From: Allokutzneria oryzae
Lineage (GTDB): Bacteria > Actinomycetota > Actinomycetes > Mycobacteriales > Pseudonocardiaceae
Assembly: GCF_042429765.1 (NCBI RefSeq)
Contig: NZ_JBHLZU010000001.1
Coordinates: forward strand, 1 to 64,000
Reading direction: 5' to 3'
DNA: 64,000 nt
Shown: in pieces, positions 26,661-35,401 of the stretch
How the letters are laid out: the number at the start of each line of letters is the position of its first letter
How positions within the stretch are numbered: position 1 is the first letter of the stretch
The notes under the pieces: model-generated
Database searches by the model: none
What the model was told of the DNA's origin: nothing
What the model saw: the letters and a program-made list of their open reading frames with translations, nothing else
Made by a program: the position numbers and the translations under genes

Positions 26661-27673
26661 CACCGCCAGCAGGGCCTCCGCCGCAGGCGCGGATGATGTC
26701 GATGATCACGGGGTACTGGGTGACCCAGATCGTGCACGCCGTCGCCGAGCTCAGGATCGCCGACCACCTCGCCGACGGGCCGCGCACGGCCGCGGAGCTG
26801 GCCGAGCTGACCGGCAGCGACCCGGACGCGATGTTCCGGCTGCTGCGGGCCTGCGCCTCGCTGGAGCTGGCCTCCGGCGACGAGGAGGGCCGCTTCGGGA
26901 CCACCCCGCTGCTGGCCACGCTGCTGGAGGGCGCGCCGCACTCGTTGCGTGACATCGCGATCGTGCACGGCTCGCCGGGGCACTGGCTGTCCTGGGGCAA
27001 GTTCCCCGACGCCGTGCGCGCGGGCGCTCCGCAGACCAGGGCCGCGCTGGGCATGGACATCTGGGAGCACTTCGTCGCCAACGCCGCCGAGGGCGAGCGG
27101 TTCTCCAACTCCATGACGGAGCTGACCGCGGGGCTGTCCGAGGAGATCGCCCAGCTGCTCGACACCACCGGCGTCGGCGTGGCCGTGGACGTCGGCGGGG
27201 CCAACGGCGCGCTGCTGCACGCGCTGATGCGCTCCGACGACGCGATGCGGGGGGTCGTCGTCGACCTGCCCAGCGTGGAGGAGACCGCGATCGCCGAGGC
27301 GGAGAAGGCCGGAATGCGCGACCGGGTCACCGTGATCGGCGGCTCGTTCTTCGACCCGATCCCGAACGGCGATCTGTTCCTGCTCAAGGCCGTCATGCAC
27401 AACTGGGACGACGAGTCCTGCGTGCGGATCCTGGCCAACTGCCGCGAGGCGCTCAATCCCGGCGGGCGGGTCGTCGTGGTGGAGATGCCGCTCGGTCCTA
27501 TCGGCGAACCGGGTTTCGCTCCGCTACTGGATCTGAACATGCTGGCCGTGGTTCCGGGCCGGGAACGGGACTTGGCGCACTATGACGCGCTGTTCGCGGC
27601 GGCCGGACTCCACCGGACGAAGGTGACACCGACCCGTTCCCCACAAAGCCTCATCGAGGCCGTGGCCATGTAA
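26657..27673 (+). CDS. O-methyltransferase (DnrK/RdmB family)
   Basis: A 338-residue SAM-dependent O-methyltransferase. It has an N-terminal winged-helix dimerisation domain (VTQIVHAVAELRIADHLADGPRTAAELAELTG) and a Rossmann domain with motif I VAVDVGGANGALL and FLLKAVMHNWDDESCVRIL, the LHNWDD-type motif of the family, then LNPGGRVVVVEMPLG. The final strand carries LIEAVAM. It is translationally coupled to the FAD monooxygenase gene and is the last gene of the run, followed by a strong terminator. It likely methylates a hydroxyl made by one of the oxygenases, as the M enzymes do in BE-54017 and cladoniamide pathways. Confidence 0.9.
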   Translation: MTPPAGPPPQARMMSMITGYWVTQIVHAVAELRIADHLADGPRTAAELAELTGSDPDAMFRLLRACASLELASGDEEGRFGTTPLLATLLEGAPHSLRDIAIVHGSPGHWLSWGKFPDAVRAGAPQTRAALGMDIWEHFVANAAEGERFSNSMTELTAGLSEEIAQLLDTTGVGVAVDVGGANGALLHALMRSDDAMRGVVVDLPSVEETAIAEAEKAGMRDRVTVIGGSFFDPIPNGDLFLLKAVMHNWDDESCVRILANCREALNPGGRVVVVEMPLGPIGEPGFAPLLDLNMLAVVPGRERDLAHYDALFAAAGLHRTKVTPTRSPQSLIEAVAM

Positions 27674-27703
27674 CCGATCCGCCACGGATCCCGGTTCCTA
27701 CCG

Positions 27704-27756
27704 ACCGGTGTGCACGCTGGGTGCGACTGACATCACCCCGTGCACACCGGTTTTTT
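27704..27756 (+). terminator. Rho-independent terminator of the cluster 1 biosynthetic operon
   Basis: ACCGGTGTGCACG (27704-27716) and CGTGCACACCGGT (27739-27751) make a perfect 13-bp stem followed directly by TTTTTT, 31 bp after the O-methyltransferase stop. It is the clearest classic terminator in the window. Confidence 0.9.
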
Positions 27757-28364
27757 CGCATTGAGGCGGCCCGGACTACATCTTCCGGCTGGATGCGCCG
27801 CCGCCGCCTCCGAAAACGACCAGTTTGCCCTGACGCACACCCCATTTCTGCCCGAACATGCCGTTGACCAGGAAAAATGTTCACCTTGAACCGATTCAGC
27901 CCCCGCTCGACAACACGCTTCACCATACAAGTAAACAGCGATGCCATTTTCTATGATAGCGCTCTCACCAGCGGCTATTACCGCGCGTCAAACATTGATC
28001 GCGGACCGGATGCACTCCAGAGAACAGGGGTACGGGCGTCTTTGCTCGACCTTTACGCCTGTTTCACGTCGCCCTGGGACAAACCCATGTGACACACAAC
28101 TAACAGGCAAATGACTAGGCATCGCGGACGCAACGGGGTGAGGACTTACGCTCGTACGGACTACAACGTTGACAGTTGTTACGAACTATTGCTTGACTGG
28201 AAGCGAGATCAGGTAACTGCAAATGCCTCGGGCGGGCGCCACGGGTTGCCTGACATTTGAATCTTCGATATCGGGCATTCGGTGGGACGGGGAACGGTAT
28301 AGGGACGACCGATTCCCGGCTCACATGATTCTCACGGCCTCGGGCCGCGCAGTCGGGAGAGACA
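27757..28364. promoter_or_regulatory. AT-richer promoter region before the LAL regulator gene
   Basis: About 600 bp with visibly lower GC than the rest of the window and no credible gene. The first bases (TTTCGCATTGAGGC) resemble the inner part of the 69-bp palindromes, perhaps a relic. The stretch 27880-28200 has several A/T-rich tracts suited to promoters. I cannot place a -10/-35 pair with confidence. The region separates the biosynthetic operon from its presumed activator gene. Confidence 0.5.
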
Positions 28365-31226
28365 ATGAACCGTCGGATTCTCGAAAAGCTCACGGAGTCC
28401 GCGCATCCGCCAGCGGCTCCCGCTACCCGGTCGTTGCACGGCCGCGAGAGTCAGGTGGGCCGCGTCGAGCACATGCTGCGCACGACGGCGGAGACCCACC
28501 GCAGTGGTGTGCTCGTGCTGGACTCCCCCGCCGGGACCGGCAAGACCAGGCTGCTGCTGGAGGCGGTGTCGCTGGCCGGGCGGCGCGGCTTCGCGGTGCT
28601 CGACAGCGTGGTGGACAAGCCGCGCCAGGTGAGCCTGCCGACCTCGCTGAGCCTGGTGAGCGCCCGCCAGGGCAGGCACGGCGGGCAGGAGACCGACCGG
28701 ACCAGCTGGATCACCGGGCAGTTCGAGGCCCAGCTGGACGGGCACCTGCGGCGCGGGCCGGTGCTGGTGGCACTGGACGACACGCAGTGGACGGACCCGT
28801 TGGCGCTGCGCGCGCTCGGCGCCCTGATGTCCAAACTGGACAGTGCGCCGGTGCTGTGGCTGTTCGCGCTGCGCAGCGAGGACGGCGAGTCGGCCAACGG
28901 CCTGCTGCTGCGCAGCCTGGCGCGCGGCCACCGCGCCGAGTGGGTGGGACCGCTGGAGCCGCTGACCGACGACGCCGTCGCGGACCTGATCGGCGACCTG
29001 CTCGACGCGGTCCCGGACGAGGACGTGCTGGCGCTCGGCGAGAGCATCGGCGGCACCCCGCAGGCCGTCGTCGACCTGGTGCAGGGCCTTGAGGAGGAGG
29101 GCTGCGTCCAGGTCGCCGACGGCACGGCGCGGCTGACGACCGGACCGCTGGCCAGGGGGATCACCTCGGCGGTTGCGGCCGACCCGAGCGCGCACCTGCC
29201 CCGGCCCTTCCTCCGGCTGGTGCACGAGCGGCTGCGCGGGCTGAGCAGGCAGACCCAGGAGGTGCTGCAGGTCGCCGCGGTCCTCGGCCGCAGCTTCACC
29301 CCGCACGACCTGGCGGAGATGCGCGGGGAGCGCCCCGCCCAGCTGCTCGGCCCGCTCCAGGAGGCGCTGAGCGCGGGCCTGGTCAGTAGCCACCCCGACG
29401 AGTTCGCCTTCCACCGCGAGCCCGTGTGGGGCGCGGTGCTGGACACCGTGCCCCAGCTGATGCGTTCGCTGCTGCACCAGCAGGCCGCGACCATGCTGCT
29501 GGCCCGCGCGCACGGCGGCACCGAGGCGGCCGCGGTGCACCTGGTGCACTGCACCCACGCCGACGACGCCCAGGCCATCGCCACCATCCGCGAGGCAGCG
29601 CAACGCCTGCTGCCGACCTCGCCGCAGGCAGCGGCCGCGCTGGCGACGCGCGGCCTGGAGATCACCGAGCGGGGCGGGGACGACCACCTCGCACTCGGCA
29701 CCACCGCGACCGCGGCGCTGGTCCGCGCGGGCAACCTGAGCCAGGCGATCGAGCTCGCCCAGTCCCTCCTGGGGGGACACGGTGAAAACGCTTGCCGGTC
29801 CACGATGCGGCCGCTGCGCACGTGGCTGGCGACCGCGCTGATGCTGCGGGGTGACACCACGGCCGCGCTCAAGGTCTCGCAGGAGACCCTCGCCGACAAC
29901 GGCGCCACCACCTCGTGCTCCGACCCGTGCCCGGAGCTGCTGCTGCTGAACACGCTGTCGCACAACGACCAGACCACCGCGGTCGGCGCCGCCGAGCGGG
30001 TGCTGGCCCTGAACGCCCCGCACAGCGACGACGTGCGCGCGGCCGCGCTCAACGTGCGCGCGATGGCGTTCTGGCGCAACGGCGTGCTGGACTCGGCGTT
30101 CTCCGCCATCGAGGAGGCCGCTCAGCTGCGCGGCCCGCTCACCAGCATCTGGCAGCGCGATCCACTGTGGACGAAAGCGTGGATGCTGACCAGGGTCCGC
30201 AGGCTCGACGACGCACTGTCCGTTGTGGACACCGTGCGCCGGACGATCGACTCCGAGCGCACCGGTGTGCTCGCCTCGGTCCCGCTGGCGCTGCGCGCGA
30301 CGATCCTGCTGGCCAAGGGTGATCTCGCCGCGGCGGAGGAGGACGCCACGGCGGGCCTCGCCGCCTCGGCCAAGGCGGAGATGCCGCTCTACGAGCCGCA
30401 GCTGCGGGCGGTCCTGGTGGTCGCCGCGCTGCGGCGGGGCGACCTGGCGTCGGCCTCGGAGCGGCTGAAGCAGCTGGAGGACTCCGCCCCCGGCGACCGC
30501 GCGCACCCGTGGTGGGCGATGCACCGCCTGCTCACCGCGCTGGTGACCTCCGCACGCCGCGGCGCGCACGCGGCGATGGACGAGATCCGTGAGGTGCAAC
30601 GGGATCCGGCCAAGCGCAGACAGCTGCTCCTGGAGGACCCGTCGTCGACGGCGTGGTCGGTGCGCACGGCCCTCGCGGCCGACGAGCGCGAGATCGCCGA
30701 GCTGATCGTGACAACGGCCGAGGAGATCGCGGCGGACAACGGCGCGCACCCGACGGTGGTCGCGGCGGCGCGGCACGGCAGGGCGCTGCTGGACGGCGAC
30801 GTCAAGGCACTGGCAGGCCTCGCCGAGCTCTACGGCGACCCGTGGGCGGCGGCGTCGGTCTCGGAGGACATCGGCGCGTTGCAGTGCGAGACCGACCGCG
30901 ACCAGGCGATCGCCGAGCTGAACACCGCGATGGCCGCCTACGACGAGCTCGGCGCGGAATGGGACTCGGCGCGCGTGCGCAGGCGGCTGCGGCGCCTGGG
31001 TGTGCGGCGGCGGCACTGGAACCACGAGACCCGCCCGGAGACCGGCTGGGGCAGCCTCACCGGGACCGAGGAGAAGGTCGCCCGCCTCGTGGCGCGGGGC
31101 CTGACCAACCGCCAGGTCGCGAGCGAGCTGTTCGTCTCGCCGCACACGGTGGGCTTCCACCTGCGGCAGATCTACCGCAAGCTCACCATCCAGTCCCGCG
31201 TCGACCTGGCCCGCATCGCCCCCTGA
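28365..31226 (+). CDS. LAL-family (large ATP-binding LuxR) transcriptional activator
   Basis: A 953-residue regulator. The N-terminal AAA-type ATPase has HGRESQVGRVE, Walker A DSPAGTGKTRLLLE (about 53-66) and LVALDDTQWTDP (Walker B). A long alpha-helical TPR-like middle follows. The LuxR helix-turn-helix lies in the last 65 residues (LTGTEEKVARLVARGLTNRQVASELFVSPHTVGFHLRQIYRKL). This is the RebR-type architecture, usually a cluster-specific activator whose ATPase responds to an unknown signal. GGGAGA lies four bases before the ATG. It is monocistronic by spacing. It most likely drives cluster 1; cluster 2 has no obvious regulator of its own, so control of both is conceivable. Confidence 0.92.
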   Translation: MNRRILEKLTESAHPPAAPATRSLHGRESQVGRVEHMLRTTAETHRSGVLVLDSPAGTGKTRLLLEAVSLAGRRGFAVLDSVVDKPRQVSLPTSLSLVSARQGRHGGQETDRTSWITGQFEAQLDGHLRRGPVLVALDDTQWTDPLALRALGALMSKLDSAPVLWLFALRSEDGESANGLLLRSLARGHRAEWVGPLEPLTDDAVADLIGDLLDAVPDEDVLALGESIGGTPQAVVDLVQGLEEEGCVQVADGTARLTTGPLARGITSAVAADPSAHLPRPFLRLVHERLRGLSRQTQEVLQVAAVLGRSFTPHDLAEMRGERPAQLLGPLQEALSAGLVSSHPDEFAFHREPVWGAVLDTVPQLMRSLLHQQAATMLLARAHGGTEAAAVHLVHCTHADDAQAIATIREAAQRLLPTSPQAAAALATRGLEITERGGDDHLALGTTATAALVRAGNLSQAIELAQSLLGGHGENACRSTMRPLRTWLATALMLRGDTTAALKVSQETLADNGATTSCSDPCPELLLLNTLSHNDQTTAVGAAERVLALNAPHSDDVRAAALNVRAMAFWRNGVLDSAFSAIEEAAQLRGPLTSIWQRDPLWTKAWMLTRVRRLDDALSVVDTVRRTIDSERTGVLASVPLALRATILLAKGDLAAAEEDATAGLAASAKAEMPLYEPQLRAVLVVAALRRGDLASASERLKQLEDSAPGDRAHPWWAMHRLLTALVTSARRGAHAAMDEIREVQRDPAKRRQLLLEDPSSTAWSVRTALAADEREIAELIVTTAEEIAADNGAHPTVVAAARHGRALLDGDVKALAGLAELYGDPWAAASVSEDIGALQCETDRDQAIAELNTAMAAYDELGAEWDSARVRRRLRRLGVRRRHWNHETRPETGWGSLTGTEEKVARLVARGLTNRQVASELFVSPHTVGFHLRQIYRKLTIQSRVDLARIAP

Positions 31227-31281
31227 CCCACGCGGCCGCTGACCGGCGAGTCTGGTCGATCACAGGGCCTTGAGCGCACGG

Positions 31282-31328
31282 GGTGAACACGTGTTTACTC
31301 GACCCGATCGGGTGAACAGGTGTTCACC
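31282..31328. promoter_or_regulatory. Two palindromic operator sites for the TetR repressor
   Basis: Site 1 (31282-31299) reads GGTGAACACGTGTTTACT and site 2 (31311-31328) reads GGTGAACAGGTGTTCACC. Both are 16-18-bp palindromes of the form GGTGAACA-N2-TGTTCACC, with centres 29 bp apart, ending 26 bp before the MFS exporter gene. The tetR gene is coupled to that exporter gene, so autoregulated drug-responsive repression is the straightforward reading. Confidence 0.8.
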
Positions 31329-31354
31329 CCGCGCGCCCAGGAGGTCCCGCACCG

Positions 31355-32776
31355 ATGCTCGCCCGGCCCGCCAGCCATCCGCGCCTGGTCCTCGGCACAC
31401 TCGCCTCGTGCGGCGTGCTGATGGCGGTGATGCAGACGATCGTCGTCCCGCTGCTGCCCCAGCTGCCCGCGCTCACCGGCAGCGCGCCGACCGACGTGAG
31501 CTGGCTGCTGACGGTGACGCTGCTGACCGGCGCGGTCTTCACGCCGCTGCTGGGCCGCGCCGGGGACATGTACGGCAAGCGGCGGGTCCTGTTGCTGGCG
31601 CTGGGGTTCATGGTCGCCGGCTCACTGCTGTGCGCGGTCAGCTCGACCCTGGCCGTGCTCGTGGTCGGCCGCGCGTTGCAGGGCGCCGCGCTCGCCGTCG
31701 TGCCGCTGGGCATCAGCATCCTGCGCGACGAGCTGCCGAAGGAGCGGGTGATCCCGGCCATCGCGATGATGAGCGCCACGCTCGGGGTCGGTGCGGCGCT
31801 GGGCATCCCGCTGGCCACGCTCGTGGTGCAGCACGCCGACTGGCACACCATGTTCTGGCTCTGCGCGGCGCTCGGCGTCATCGACGTCATCGCCGTCCTG
31901 ATGATCGTCCCGGAGTCCCCGCTGCGCACGAGCGGGCGCTTCGACGTGGTGGGCGCGGTGGGGCTGAGCGCGTTCCTGGTGTGCCTGCTGGTAGCGGTGT
32001 CGAAGGGCAGCGCGTGGGGCTGGGGCTCACCCGCGACACTCGGCTTCTTCGCCGCCGCAGTGGTGATCGCGCCGCTGTGGGCGATCCACCAGCTGCGCGC
32101 CGACACTCCCCTTGTCGACCTCCGGGTCTCGTCGCGGCCGGCGGTGCTGTTCACCAACCTCGCCGCGGTGCTGGTCGGTTTCTCTTTCTACGCCAACTCA
32201 TTGGCCACCGCGCAGCTCGTGCAGGAGCCCGTCTCCACCGGCTACGGACTGGGCGCGTCGATCGTGGTCAGCGGGCTGTGCCTGCTGCCGGGCGGCGTCG
32301 CGATGGTGCTGCTGTCACCGGTGTCGGCGCGGCTGTCCGCGGCGCGTGGCCCCAGGTTCACCCTCGCGCTGGCCACCGCGATCATGGCGCTCGGCTACGC
32401 GGTCCGGTTGTTCACCAGCGAGAACCTCATCGCGATCGTCGTGGGCGCGACCGTTGTCGCAGCCGGAACCGCCGTGGCGTACTCGGCCCTGCCCGCGCTG
32501 ATCATGCATGCTGTGCCGGTGACGGAAACCGCCGCCGCCAACGGGCTGAACACGCTGATGCGCTCGATCGGCCAGGCCGTGTGCAGCGCGGTCGTGGCCA
32601 CGGTGCTCGCCACCGTCGTCGCGACGCACCAAGGGCACACCGCTCCGACGCTCGACGCCTACCTGGTGGTCTTCGTGATCGCCGGGGTCTGCGCACTGGC
32701 GGCGCTCGCGCTCACACTGCTGATCCCGGTCAAGCGGCAGGCGGGGTCCCGGGTGCTCGCGGGCAGCGCGGCATGA
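31355..32776 (+). CDS. MFS drug exporter (RebT-like)
   Basis: A 473-residue major facilitator of the DHA2/EmrB type with 12 to 14 hydrophobic helices. Motif A is LGRAGDMYGKRRVLLLALGFMVAGS. The TM4 region is VGRALQGAALAVVPLGISILRDELP, with GVGAALGIPLATLVVQHADWHTMFW as the motif C region. The rebeccamycin cluster has a similar exporter, RebT, so export of the bisindole product and self-resistance is the probable role. The operator pair at 31282-31328 lies before it, and the gene ends in an ATGA overlap with tetR, which forms a self-contained export-repressor unit. Confidence 0.9.
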   Translation: MLARPASHPRLVLGTLASCGVLMAVMQTIVVPLLPQLPALTGSAPTDVSWLLTVTLLTGAVFTPLLGRAGDMYGKRRVLLLALGFMVAGSLLCAVSSTLAVLVVGRALQGAALAVVPLGISILRDELPKERVIPAIAMMSATLGVGAALGIPLATLVVQHADWHTMFWLCAALGVIDVIAVLMIVPESPLRTSGRFDVVGAVGLSAFLVCLLVAVSKGSAWGWGSPATLGFFAAAVVIAPLWAIHQLRADTPLVDLRVSSRPAVLFTNLAAVLVGFSFYANSLATAQLVQEPVSTGYGLGASIVVSGLCLLPGGVAMVLLSPVSARLSAARGPRFTLALATAIMALGYAVRLFTSENLIAIVVGATVVAAGTAVAYSALPALIMHAVPVTETAAANGLNTLMRSIGQAVCSAVVATVLATVVATHQGHTAPTLDAYLVVFVIAGVCALAALALTLLIPVKRQAGSRVLAGSAA

Positions 32777-33318
32777 CCGACACCGGGCGGCAGGCGATCC
32801 TGCTCGCCGCGCGCCGTGCCTTCGCCCGCCACCCCTACGCGGCGGTGACGCTGCGGGGCATCGCCGCCGACGCCGGGGTGAGCGCCTCGCTCATCGTGAA
32901 GCACTTCGGCGGCAAGGAGTCCCTCTTCGACGAGGTCGCGGATTTCACCGGGGCGGCGACCGCGTTGCTGGACGCGCCGAACGCGGAGCTGGGCCGGTGC
33001 GCGGTGCTCGCGCTCGTCCGGTTCCGCCGCGAGACCAACGCGGACCTGTTGCTGCGCGTGGTGTTCGCGGTGGGCAGCGGCGACGAGCGAGCCCTGCTGC
33101 GCGAGCGCTTCCGCGAGCAGGTCCTGCGCCAGGTCGCCGCCCGGCTCACCGGCGAGGACACCGCCCTGCGGGCGGAGCTGTTCGTGGCGCAGCTCATCGG
33201 ACTCGGCGCGGTGCTCGCGATCGACCGCGAAGGACCGACGGCGAGCGCCACGCCGGAGCGGATCGCCGACCTCTACGCACCCGGCCTCCAGGCCCTGGTC
33301 GACACCACTCCCACGTAA
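32773..33318 (+). CDS. TetR-family repressor of the exporter
   Basis: A 181-residue TetR regulator. The DNA-binding domain covers residues 1-55: AILLAARRAFARHPYAAVTLRGIAADAGVSASLIVKHFGGKESLFDEV. The remaining helical ligand domain is variable. The start overlaps the exporter gene (ATGA), so the two are made together. The palindrome pair at 31282-31328 is the expected binding site. The effector is probably the cluster product or an intermediate. Palindrome C follows the gene at its convergent boundary. Confidence 0.9.
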   Translation: MTDTGRQAILLAARRAFARHPYAAVTLRGIAADAGVSASLIVKHFGGKESLFDEVADFTGAATALLDAPNAELGRCAVLALVRFRRETNADLLLRVVFAVGSGDERALLRERFREQVLRQVAARLTGEDTALRAELFVAQLIGLGAVLAIDREGPTASATPERIADLYAPGLQALVDTTPT

Positions 33319-33379
33319 CCACATCCGCCTCAACGCCCTCGCGCCACGCTGCGCCCTCATTGGCTGGCCCGGTCGAGGT

Positions 33380-33448
33380 TTTCGCGTTTTGTCACCTTGA
33401 TGCGCAAAAGAGCGCTCCCATTTCGCGTTATGCCTACAAAACGCGAAA
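33380..33448. repeat. 69-bp palindromic element, copy C
   Basis: TTTCGCGTTTTGTCACCTTG at the left and ACAAAACGCGAAA at the right. It is almost identical to copy B throughout. It sits between the convergent tetR and dienelactone hydrolase genes and marks the right edge of cluster 1. A G-rich tandem stretch (33449-33550, units of GCGGAGCGGGGGGTG) follows it. Confidence 0.8.
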
Positions 33449-33558
33449 AGGAGGAGGGGGCGCGGCGGGGTGGATGTGGGGTCGCGGGCGGAGTGGGGGG
33501 TGCGGGCGGAGCGGGGGGTGGGGCGGAGCGGGGGGTGCGGGCGGAGGCGGTCAGGGGC

Positions 33559-34281
33559 TTATGGCGTGGTGAGGTGCTTCGCGAAGAACTCCAGGGTGCG
33601 GCTCCAGGCGAGGTCGGCGGCGGCCTTGTCGTAGAACGAGGGCGCGTCCCAGTTGGAGAAGGCGTGTCCGGCGTCGTAGCGCAGGACCGTGACGTCGGAG
33701 TGGTCGGCGAAGGCCGCCTCGACCTCGTCGACGCGCTCCTGCGGGATGTACGGGTCGTCGGAGCCGTAGTGGAACAGCATCGGGCAGTCGACCTTGCGGC
33801 TGCCCGCTTGGACGTCCTTGATGGCCGAGCCGTAGTAGGACACGACAGCGTTCGGGCCGCGACCATCCACGCGGGACTCGGTGGCGAAGAGGTAGGCCAG
33901 CGTCCCGCCGAGGCAGAACCCGACCCCGCCGACGGCGCCGTCGCACTCCGGCATCGCGAGCAGGTGGGCGAAGGTCGAGGTGATGTCCTTCGCCACCAGC
34001 TCGAAGTCCAGCCGCCGCGCGAGCGCCGCGCCTTCGGCGAGCCCGGACTCGTCCTTGCGCTCGAAGCGGCGCTGCTCGCGCCAGAACACGTCCGGCGCGA
34101 GCACCACGTACCCCTGCTCGGCCAGCCGCAGCGCGAGTCCCCTCATGTTGTCGTTGATGCCGAAAACCTCTTGGAACAACAGGATTCCCGGCGCCGGCGG
34201 CGCTTCGGGCACCGCGCAGAACGCGTCGAAGGTGTCCCCGTCGTGCGAGCGCACGAGTTCGTTGCGTGTTGTCGGCATCAC
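33559..34281 (-). CDS. Dienelactone hydrolase family protein
   Basis: A 240-residue alpha/beta-hydrolase of the dienelactone hydrolase family. The nucleophile elbow is GFCLGG with the typical cysteine. The conserved glutamate segment is LLFQEVFGINDNMRG, the acid is in HYGSDDPYIP, and the histidine is in YDAGHAFSNW, so the triad is complete. Length and motif order are standard. GGGAGG precedes the start; GTG 34281 and ATG 34278 are both possible. It lies between the two clusters, in series with the ArsR-type gene (31-bp gap, same strand). A catabolic or general hydrolase role is more likely than one in either pathway. Confidence 0.9.
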   Translation of the reverse strand: MMPTTRNELVRSHDGDTFDAFCAVPEAPPAPGILLFQEVFGINDNMRGLALRLAEQGYVVLAPDVFWREQRRFERKDESGLAEGAALARRLDFELVAKDITSTFAHLLAMPECDGAVGGVGFCLGGTLAYLFATESRVDGRGPNAVVSYYGSAIKDVQAGSRKVDCPMLFHYGSDDPYIPQERVDEVEAAFADHSDVTVLRYDAGHAFSNWDAPSFYDKAAADLAWSRTLEFFAKHLTTP

Positions 34282-34311
34282 TGGCTTCCTCCCGCTCGGT
34301 GATCTTCGAGC

Positions 34312-35295
34312 TTATCGGGAGGCCGCCTCCAGCAACGACAGGCCGCAGCCGGTGACGCTGTGCATGGCCGAGCCGCCGCGCCGCTGGGTGACGATGAGCC
34401 CGGCGTCGCGCAGCACGGTGGCGTGCTGACTGGCCCCTGCTGGCGAGATCCCCAGCCGCAGGGCCAGCTCGGAGGTGCTCACCCCGGCCCTGGCGGCGAT
34501 GGCCTCCAGCACCGCCGCCCGCGTCTTGCCCAGCAGCGCGACCAGCGACCGGGTCCCCGGCAGCCGCCGGGTCGCCGGGTCCGACCAGCCGGGGCTGCGC
34601 TCGACGGGGTAGACGAGCACGGGATCGCGGTGGGCGTCCTTCAGCGTCACCGGGTGCTTCCAGCAGAAGAACGACGGCACCAGCGTCAGGCCCCGCCCAC
34701 CTAGGTGGAGGTGCTGGTCGACGGGGTAGTCCACCTCCAGGGTCGGCGAGCGCCACCGCACTCCGGGGTGCAGCCCGTTGAGCATGCCCTCCACCCCGGA
34801 GCTCAGCATCGACTGGAACCGGTTCTGCCGGTCGGCGCTGACCTGTGCGGTCATCGTGTTCCAGTACGGCTGGAGCGCATAAGAGAAGTAATGCCGAACC
34901 GTCCGGTCCAGCAGGTGCAGCACTTCGGAGTCGCCAGTGGCCAGCCGCGTGACCGGCGCGGGCAGCGGCTGCTCCTCGGCCAGCTCGGCCACGTCGGTCC
35001 GAAGGAGCTTCCCCGAGGTGCTGAGCAGCCGGTCGAGTGCGAGGTCGAGGTCCTTCGAGCCGACGGCCGGCGTGAGGAAGTCCGCCGAGTAGCCGCGAGC
35101 TGGCGCCAGCGTGGTCAGCAGCCGCACGGACGGAGTGGCCAGCCCACGCACCCTGGACCGCCACTGCCCGAACGGGATCTCCGCGTCGCTCTTCTGCAGC
35201 ATGTGCACGCTGAGCAACGTCTCCCATAAGGGATCGGGTGCGTCGAGCACCCGGACGCGCGCCAGATCATCCGGCTCGAAGTGAATTCGCAGCAT
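34312..35295 (-). CDS. ArsR-type winged-helix regulator with long N-terminal domain
   Basis: A 327-residue protein. The last 75 residues form an ArsR/SmtB winged helix (RAAVLEAIAARAGVSTSELALRLGISPAGASQHATVLRDAGLIVTQRRGGSAMH shows the helix-turn-helix and wing). The N-terminal 250 residues match the DUF5937-like domain often fused to this helix-turn-helix in Streptomyces and relatives; its ligand is unknown. No metal-binding CxC motif is visible. The gene is upstream of the dienelactone hydrolase gene and probably controls it. It is also the nearest regulator to cluster 2, but it reads away from it as a separate unit. Confidence 0.85.
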   Translation of the reverse strand: MLRIHFEPDDLARVRVLDAPDPLWETLLSVHMLQKSDAEIPFGQWRSRVRGLATPSVRLLTTLAPARGYSADFLTPAVGSKDLDLALDRLLSTSGKLLRTDVAELAEEQPLPAPVTRLATGDSEVLHLLDRTVRHYFSYALQPYWNTMTAQVSADRQNRFQSMLSSGVEGMLNGLHPGVRWRSPTLEVDYPVDQHLHLGGRGLTLVPSFFCWKHPVTLKDAHRDPVLVYPVERSPGWSDPATRRLPGTRSLVALLGKTRAAVLEAIAARAGVSTSELALRLGISPAGASQHATVLRDAGLIVTQRRGGSAMHSVTGCGLSLLEAASR

Positions 35296-35401
35296 TCCTA
35301 CCTGTCCCCAGTGTCAAGCACCTCAGGTATTACATCCTGACCATTCCGCCCACACAAAACCCCACACACATCTGTGTAGCGCGGCGGCCATTTTGCGAAC
35401 C

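Noticed and set aside
28332..31160. 942-codon frame opposite the LAL regulator
   Set aside because: Arg/Gly/Ala-rich shadow frame; the plus strand has Walker motifs and a LuxR helix-turn-helix.
18249..33570. Short frames sharing RIKVTKRE-like peptides at 18.3, 19.3 and 33.4 kb
   Set aside because: The common peptide is the translation of the repeated 69-bp palindrome, not a protein family.
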